Below are positions 40,500 to 43,938 of a DNA stretch of 43,938 nt, piece by piece. The notes below the pieces were generated by a model. That model had not been told where the DNA came from, made no database searches, and saw only the letters and a program-made list of their open reading frames with translations. The stretch comes from Hyphomicrobiales bacterium. Its GTDB lineage: Bacteria; Pseudomonadota; Alphaproteobacteria; Rhizobiales; Beijerinckiaceae. Positions within the stretch are counted from its first letter, which is position 1. Every line of letters starts with the position of its first letter. The stretch is from positions 1 through 43,938 of the forward strand of contig CANGIS010000022.1 of assembly GCA_947454055.1 (NCBI GenBank). The letters run 5' to 3'. A program made the translations under genes and the position numbers.

Positions 40500-41858
40500 C
40501 TAGGCCTTAAGAGCCTTCTTTTTGGCTTCACTTGTGGCGCGGAAGGCAGAACCCCATCCGTCTTTGGCCATTTGCTTTCCACGCGCAACCGCCAATTGAT
40601 CCGCTAAAACCTCTTTGGTAATCACAGAGCCCGAGCCGACATAGGCGCCCGCGCCCACCGTGATCGGGGCGACGAGCGAGGAATTGGCACCGATAAAGGC
40701 ACCTCGGCCAATCACGGTCTTGTATTTGAAAAAGCCGTCATAATTGCAGGTGATGGTGCCGGCTCCAATATTGGCATCTGCCCCAACTTCCGCATCACCA
40801 ATATAGCTGAGATGGCTGATTTTGGCGCCAGGACCGATGTCTGCTTTCTTCAATTCAACGAAATTGCCAATCTTCGCACCCTCGCCCACCTGCGAGCCAG
40901 GGCGAATGCGCGCAAAAGGTCCAATCGACGCCTGAGCGGCAATCGACGCATCCTCGATATGGCAGAAGGCATGGATCTCGACATGATCGCCAATGATGAC
41001 CTTGGGGCCGAAAACCACCTGCGGTTCGATCACGACATCGCTCCCCAATCGCGTATCGTAGGAAAAATAAACCGTTTTCGGATCAATCAGCGTTGCCCCG
41101 TTCAGCATGGCGCGGCGACGTAAGCGGTCCTGCATCACACGTTCTGCGGCAGCGAGCTGGGTACGGTCATTCACCCCCATCACTTCCGATTCGGGGGCAA
41201 TTTCGTATCCTGTCGCCAAGCCTTGCGCGCGGGCAACGGTAACCGCATCGGTCAGATAGAATTCCTTTTGGGCATTGCCATTGCCGATGGCATCAAGCAG
41301 GACCAAGGCCTTTTTGCCATCCAGTGCCATCAAGCCTGAATTGCACAGCGTGACCTGACGCTCGGTATCCGACGCATCCTTATGTTCGCGAATCGCCGAC
41401 AGCGAGGCTCCGTCAATCAGGAGGCGGCCATAGCCGTGCGGATTGGGCGCTTCAAAACCAAGCGCAACCACCGCGCTCCCGCCCACCAAGCGCTCCCGCA
41501 TGGCCTTCAGCGTAGCGGGTTCGATCAGAGGCGTGTCAGCAAACAGAACGAGCAGGTCATCATAGACGGTTCCAATAGCCCCGCGCGCGGCCAGAACGGC
41601 ATGGGCGGTGCCGAGACGGTCGGTCTGGACAACAATATGGGCATTGGGAGCCTGAGCGCAGATGGCAGCGGCGACATCTTCACGCCCCGGGCCGATCACG
41701 ACCACAATTTCCGAAATGCCGGCCTGAGCGACGGTATCCAGCACATGCCCGAGCATAGAACGGCCGGCAATCGTGTGCAGAACCTTAGGGGTTGCCGACT
41801 TCATGCGGGTGCCCTCACCCGCCGCGAGAATAACCGCGATACATTTTCTGGCCGTCAT
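40500..41858 (-). CDS. glmU: Bifunctional GlmU: GlcN-1-P acetyltransferase / UDP-GlcNAc pyrophosphorylase
   Basis: GlmU finishes UDP-GlcNAc synthesis. From ATG 41858 the 452 residues have the uridyltransferase signature LAAGEGTRMKS near the N-terminus, then a C-terminal left-handed beta helix with isoleucine-hexad repeats and the acetyltransferase stretch NIGAGTITCNYDG. The start is uncertain: an ATG at 41888 would add 10 residues but has no ribosome-binding site, while AAAGGA lies 12 bases before 41858. It is upstream of glmS, so the two UDP-GlcNAc enzymes flank only GlmM in the pathway; GlmM is not in this window. Confidence 0.96.
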   Translation of the reverse strand: MTARKCIAVILAAGEGTRMKSATPKVLHTIAGRSMLGHVLDTVAQAGISEIVVVIGPGREDVAAAICAQAPNAHIVVQTDRLGTAHAVLAARGAIGTVYDDLLVLFADTPLIEPATLKAMRERLVGGSAVVALGFEAPNPHGYGRLLIDGASLSAIREHKDASDTERQVTLCNSGLMALDGKKALVLLDAIGNGNAQKEFYLTDAVTVARAQGLATGYEIAPESEVMGVNDRTQLAAAERVMQDRLRRRAMLNGATLIDPKTVYFSYDTRLGSDVVIEPQVVFGPKVIIGDHVEIHAFCHIEDASIAAQASIGPFARIRPGSQVGEGAKIGNFVELKKADIGPGAKISHLSYIGDAEVGADANIGAGTITCNYDGFFKYKTVIGRGAFIGANSSLVAPITVGAGAYVGSGSVITKEVLADQLAVARGKQMAKDGWGSAFRATSEAKKKALKA

Positions 41859-41995
41859 GCGCGTCTGCAATCCTTTTTTTGTCGTCATGCCGTCAAGGCT
41901 GTTTCATGATGATGTAAGCCAGAAGGGATGAATAGGAAATGACCGAACAATGCCCTAACGCTCACACTTCGGCTTGGTTGCGGCGCAATACCCTA

Positions 41996-42024
41996 TTGAC
42001 CCGGCGCCACAGGCCCTTTAGGCA
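41996..42024 (+). promoter_or_regulatory. Probable tRNA-Lys promoter
   Basis: TTGACC (41996-42001), a 17-base spacer and TAGGCA (42019-42024) place a start near 42031, six bases before the mature tRNA. The -35 equals that of ndk; the -10 is weak. Confidence 0.48.
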
Positions 42025-42036
42025 AGCGCGTGAAGC

Positions 42037-42112
42037 GAGCGCGTAGCTCAGCCGGTAGAGCAATTGACTTTTAATCAATAGGTCCTGGGTTCGAGTCCCA
42101 GCGCGCTCACCA
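42037..42112 (+). tRNA. tRNA-Lys (anticodon UUU)
   Basis: The cloverleaf closes fully. The 7-bp acceptor GAGCGCG (42037-42043) pairs with CGCGCTC (42102-42108), and the anticodon stem ATTGA/TCAAT holds loop CTTTTAA with anticodon TTT at 42070-42072. A GGTTCGAGTCC T-arm and a D-arm with GCTCAGCCGGTAGAGC are present. Discriminator A and an encoded CCA end follow. It stands alone between glmU and a small acidic gene. Confidence 0.98.
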
Positions 42113-42113
42113 C

Positions 42114-42136
42114 TTCGTCCGTACCGGCGGGACGAA
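42114..42136 (+). other. Stem-loop directly after tRNA-Lys
   Basis: A 7-bp perfect stem (ttcgtcc 42114-42120, ggacgaa 42130-42136) with a 9-base loop starts two bases after the CCA end. There is no T run, so it is at best a weak terminator or a 3'-trailer structure for tRNA processing. Confidence 0.35.
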
Positions 42137-42161
42137 AGTCTTCCAGAGCCCTGAAGAATAA

Positions 42162-42521
42162 TCAGTGCAACCGATCCGAACGCGGGATGGATTGGTCGGC
42201 CTGCGGCTCGGCATCACTGTCAGACGAATCGGCATCGCCCGCCTCATCGCGTGTCGATTGTTCATTATCACCAATCCCCGCCCGAACTGCCTGTCCGGCC
42301 GCGGTCAAAAGTTCGATGGCATCCACAGGATGATGCGTGAAGCCCACAATATACGACATTTCAATCATCAAGCGAGCCGCCAGCGTCGTACCCGATACAC
42401 CGGCAGCTTCGGCGAGCGATGGTAGCACATCATTGGCTAGCGTATCGACGAGTTGCTCAACCCGATCCTCTTCCGATTCTTCGAGATCGGTGAGAGCTAC
42501 TTCGATGACGGTGGAACTCAT
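42162..42521 (-). CDS. Small acidic protein of unknown function
   Basis: I do not recognise this 119-residue protein. From ATG 42521 it begins MSSTVIEVALTDLEESEEDR. A predicted helical core follows (about 20-85, including TTLAARLMIEMSYIVGFTHH), and then an acidic Asp/Glu/Ser-rich tail that is probably disordered. No signal peptide or membrane segment is seen. The start is set by a strong AGAGGAG 8 bases upstream, although the frame stays open to 42698. It is divergent from hsp20, with 175 bases between the starts. The clear ribosome-binding site and coding pattern argue that it is real. Confidence 0.68.
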   Translation of the reverse strand: MSSTVIEVALTDLEESEEDRVEQLVDTLANDVLPSLAEAAGVSGTTLAARLMIEMSYIVGFTHHPVDAIELLTAAGQAVRAGIGDNEQSTRDEAGDADSSDSDAEPQADQSIPRSDRLH

Positions 42522-42696
42522 GAGCGAATCTCCTCTGTCTTTGATCATGACAGCATGAATTGCCAAACACGTCGATTGGATGACGCACGGACGAGCGCTT
42601 TTAGCCCATTGCGCGATGTCAAGGAAGCCCGTCCTTTCCTCTGCTAAATCCCGACGCCTCGACATCCTCGTTTCACCAATGATTGGGAGAAAAACC

Positions 42697-43179
42697 ATGC
42701 GTTCCTTGGTTCCATCGTTATTGAGCCACGACTTGCCAAGCTTCCGCGACCCTTTTCAAGGTCTGCGCCGCGAAATGCAGGACATGATAGGGTATATGGA
42801 CCGCCGTTTGCCCATGACGGGTAGCGATGGTTCGGAAATGACGCTGCCTGTCCTCGATATTGCGGAAGCCAAAGATACGCTCGAAGTTTCAGCGGAATTG
42901 CCCGGCGTTTCGGAACGTGACGTCTCAGTCACGCTCGATCGCGACCGCCTCATCATTGCGGGCGAAAAGAAGAAAGAGACCGAGCAAAAGGGCAAGGATT
43001 TCTATGTCATGGAACGCAGCTTCGGCGCGTTCAACCGTGTTGTTCCGCTTGATTTCGAACCCGATTCGAAAACCATCGACGCCCATTTCGAAAAGGGGGT
43101 TTTGAAGGTCAGCATTAAAAAGCCAGCCGAAATTGTCGCCAAGGCGAAACAGATTCCGGTCCGCCCATCAGCGGATTGA
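42697..43179 (+). CDS. Hsp20/alpha-crystallin small heat shock protein
   Basis: Small heat shock proteins hold unfolding clients without ATP. From ATG 42697 the 160 residues have an N-terminal arm with DPFQGLRREMQDMI. An alpha-crystallin domain at about 50-145 includes VSAELPGVSERDVSVTLD and the conserved FEKGVLKVSI. A C-terminal IPV lies near the end, close to the I-x-I motif that drives oligomerisation. GGGAG lies upstream of the ATG. A frame extension to 42580 has no family likeness. I see no convincing heat-shock sigma promoter. Confidence 0.95.
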   Translation: MRSLVPSLLSHDLPSFRDPFQGLRREMQDMIGYMDRRLPMTGSDGSEMTLPVLDIAEAKDTLEVSAELPGVSERDVSVTLDRDRLIIAGEKKKETEQKGKDFYVMERSFGAFNRVVPLDFEPDSKTIDAHFEKGVLKVSIKKPAEIVAKAKQIPVRPSAD

Positions 43180-43203
43180 CCCACCAGCCTTGACAGCCTT
43201 ACA

Positions 43204-43249
43204 GGACGGGCGCACCCCGAAACGGTGAAACCGCGTCGGATGCCCGTCC
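43204..43249 (+). repeat. Inverted repeat in the mobA leader, touching the start codon
   Basis: ggacgggc (43204-43211) is a perfect 8-bp match to the reverse complement of gcccgtcc (43242-43249), with a 30-base interior. The interior holds smaller possible hairpins (cacc/ggtg and ccg/cgg). The right arm ends two bases before the mobA ATG at 43251, so folding would hide the start region. A perfect TTGACA lies just upstream (43190-43195) without a clear -10. Confidence 0.5.
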
Positions 43250-43250
43250 C

Positions 43251-43877
43251 ATGTCCCAACACTTTATTCCCGCCGTCATTCTGGCCGGAGGTGCAGCACG
43301 CCGAATGGGCGGCGGCGACAAGCCGCTTCGGCTGATCCAAAACCGTCCGATTCTCGACTGGATCATCGCGCGTCTATCGCCGCAAACGCATCCAATCGCT
43401 ATCAATGCCAATGGCGACCCAAGCCGCTTCAACAGCTATGGCTTCGACATCTTACCCGATCACGCGCCTGATATAGGCCCGATGGCCGGTATTTTGGCAG
43501 CACTTGAGTGGGTCGCCCCACGTGATCCCACCGTCACCCATGTCTTGACGGTATCGGGCGACACGCCCTTTTTGCCCGCCGACCTCGTCGGGAGTTTAGT
43601 CAAGGCGGTTTCCGATCGTCCAACCGCTATGGCGGTAGCCAAATCTGCCGGCAGGATTCATCCCGCCATCGCGCTGTGGCCTGTCACGGCACGCGAAATG
43701 ATCGCAAAGGCTTTAAACGCGGAAGAAGGCCGTCGCGTTGAGTCTTGGCTTGGAATTTTCGACGCTGAAATCATTGAATGGACGGTCGTGCCTTACGACC
43801 CGTTTTTTAACGTCAACACGCCGGCCGATATCGACGACGCGGAAAAGACCGCTAATCTAATATTCAGGCCTGAATAA
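43251..43877 (+). CDS. mobA: Molybdenum cofactor guanylyltransferase
   Basis: MobA attaches GMP to molybdopterin to make the MGD form used by DMSO-reductase-type enzymes such as the oxidoreductase at 32954-35041. The 208 residues begin with the nucleotide-binding LAGGAARRMGGGDKPL and show the GPMAGILAALEW and VSGDTPFLP motifs of the family. The ATG has no strong ribosome-binding site and lies at the foot of an inverted repeat. The stop directly touches the stop of a minus-strand gene. Confidence 0.95.
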   Translation: MSQHFIPAVILAGGAARRMGGGDKPLRLIQNRPILDWIIARLSPQTHPIAINANGDPSRFNSYGFDILPDHAPDIGPMAGILAALEWVAPRDPTVTHVLTVSGDTPFLPADLVGSLVKAVSDRPTAMAVAKSAGRIHPAIALWPVTAREMIAKALNAEEGRRVESWLGIFDAEIIEWTVVPYDPFFNVNTPADIDDAEKTANLIFRPE

Positions 43878-43938
43878 TTAGCGGAAACAGATATCCCCCC
43901 AACCGGTGCGTTTGCGCTCTATGACCAGCGACCCAGCC
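43878..43938 (-). CDS. C-terminal end of an unidentified gene, cut by window edge
   Basis: Reading the minus strand gives 19 codons in an open frame ending GWGDICFR and then TAA at 43880-43878. The stop adjoins the mobA TAA with no base between, a common pattern for convergent genes. The stretch is too short to name a family, and it might be a chance frame. Confidence 0.4.
   Translation of the reverse strand, partial: AGSLVIERKRTGWGDICFR

Overview
The window is a dense stretch of core bacterial chromosome, about 95% coding, from an alphaproteobacterium. The order argS, SPOR protein, nagZ, scpA, scpB, tatABC, serS, surE, pcm, NlpD-like lipoprotein, yajC, secD, secF is an arrangement I know from Alphaproteobacteria. 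So are the divergent dgt/erpA pair and the purM-purN-ndk and hda-ppk-ppx-rnd-aspS neighbourhoods. I cannot fix the order or genus from the sequence. I see no insertion sequence, prophage, integrase, CRISPR array, rRNA gene or origin, and base composition looks even throughout.

Layout. 1-2735 (minus): yajC, secD and the start of secF, the membrane part of the Sec translocon, behind a clear sigma-70-type promoter. 2940-3830 (plus): a DUF815 AAA-type ATPase. 3889-16815 (minus): a long run of NlpD-like lipoprotein, pcm, surE, serS, tatC, tatB, tatA, scpB, scpA, nagZ, SPOR protein, argS and dgt. It covers envelope division control, protein and nucleotide repair, twin-arginine export, chromosome condensation, peptidoglycan recycling and two tRNA synthetases. 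16879-20042 (plus): erpA, a PfkB-family sugar kinase and an unrecognised exported protein. 20049-24176 (minus): aspS then maeB. 24353-25498 (plus): rnd. 25502-30630 (minus): a PgsA-like phospholipid enzyme, hda, ppk and ppx, so polyphosphate metabolism next to replication control. 30759-37141 (plus): purM, purN, ndk, a molybdopterin oxidoreductase and recG. 37152-41858 (minus): glmU, glmS, DUF502 protein and a LysE/ArgO exporter; GlmS and GlmU make UDP-GlcNAc for the wall. 42037-42112: tRNA-Lys(UUU). 42162-43938: a small acidic unknown protein, an Hsp20 chaperone, mobA and the tail of an unknown gene cut by the window edge.

No gene-free gap exceeds 300 bases. The largest are 2736-2939 (yajC promoter), 24177-24352 (between divergent aspS and rnd; a TTGACA box on the minus strand but no convincing -10), 42522-42696 (between the small acidic gene and hsp20) and 41859-42036 (glmU upstream plus the tRNA promoter).

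I found no obviously new multi-gene system. The best leads are an unrecognised exported protein paired with a PfkB kinase, an inverted repeat abutting the mobA start codon, a degenerate LytM protein in a surE-pcm-nlpD cluster lacking rpoS, an orphan molybdoenzyme abutting recG, a phospholipid synthase gene overlapping hda, and regulatory signals built into stop codons.
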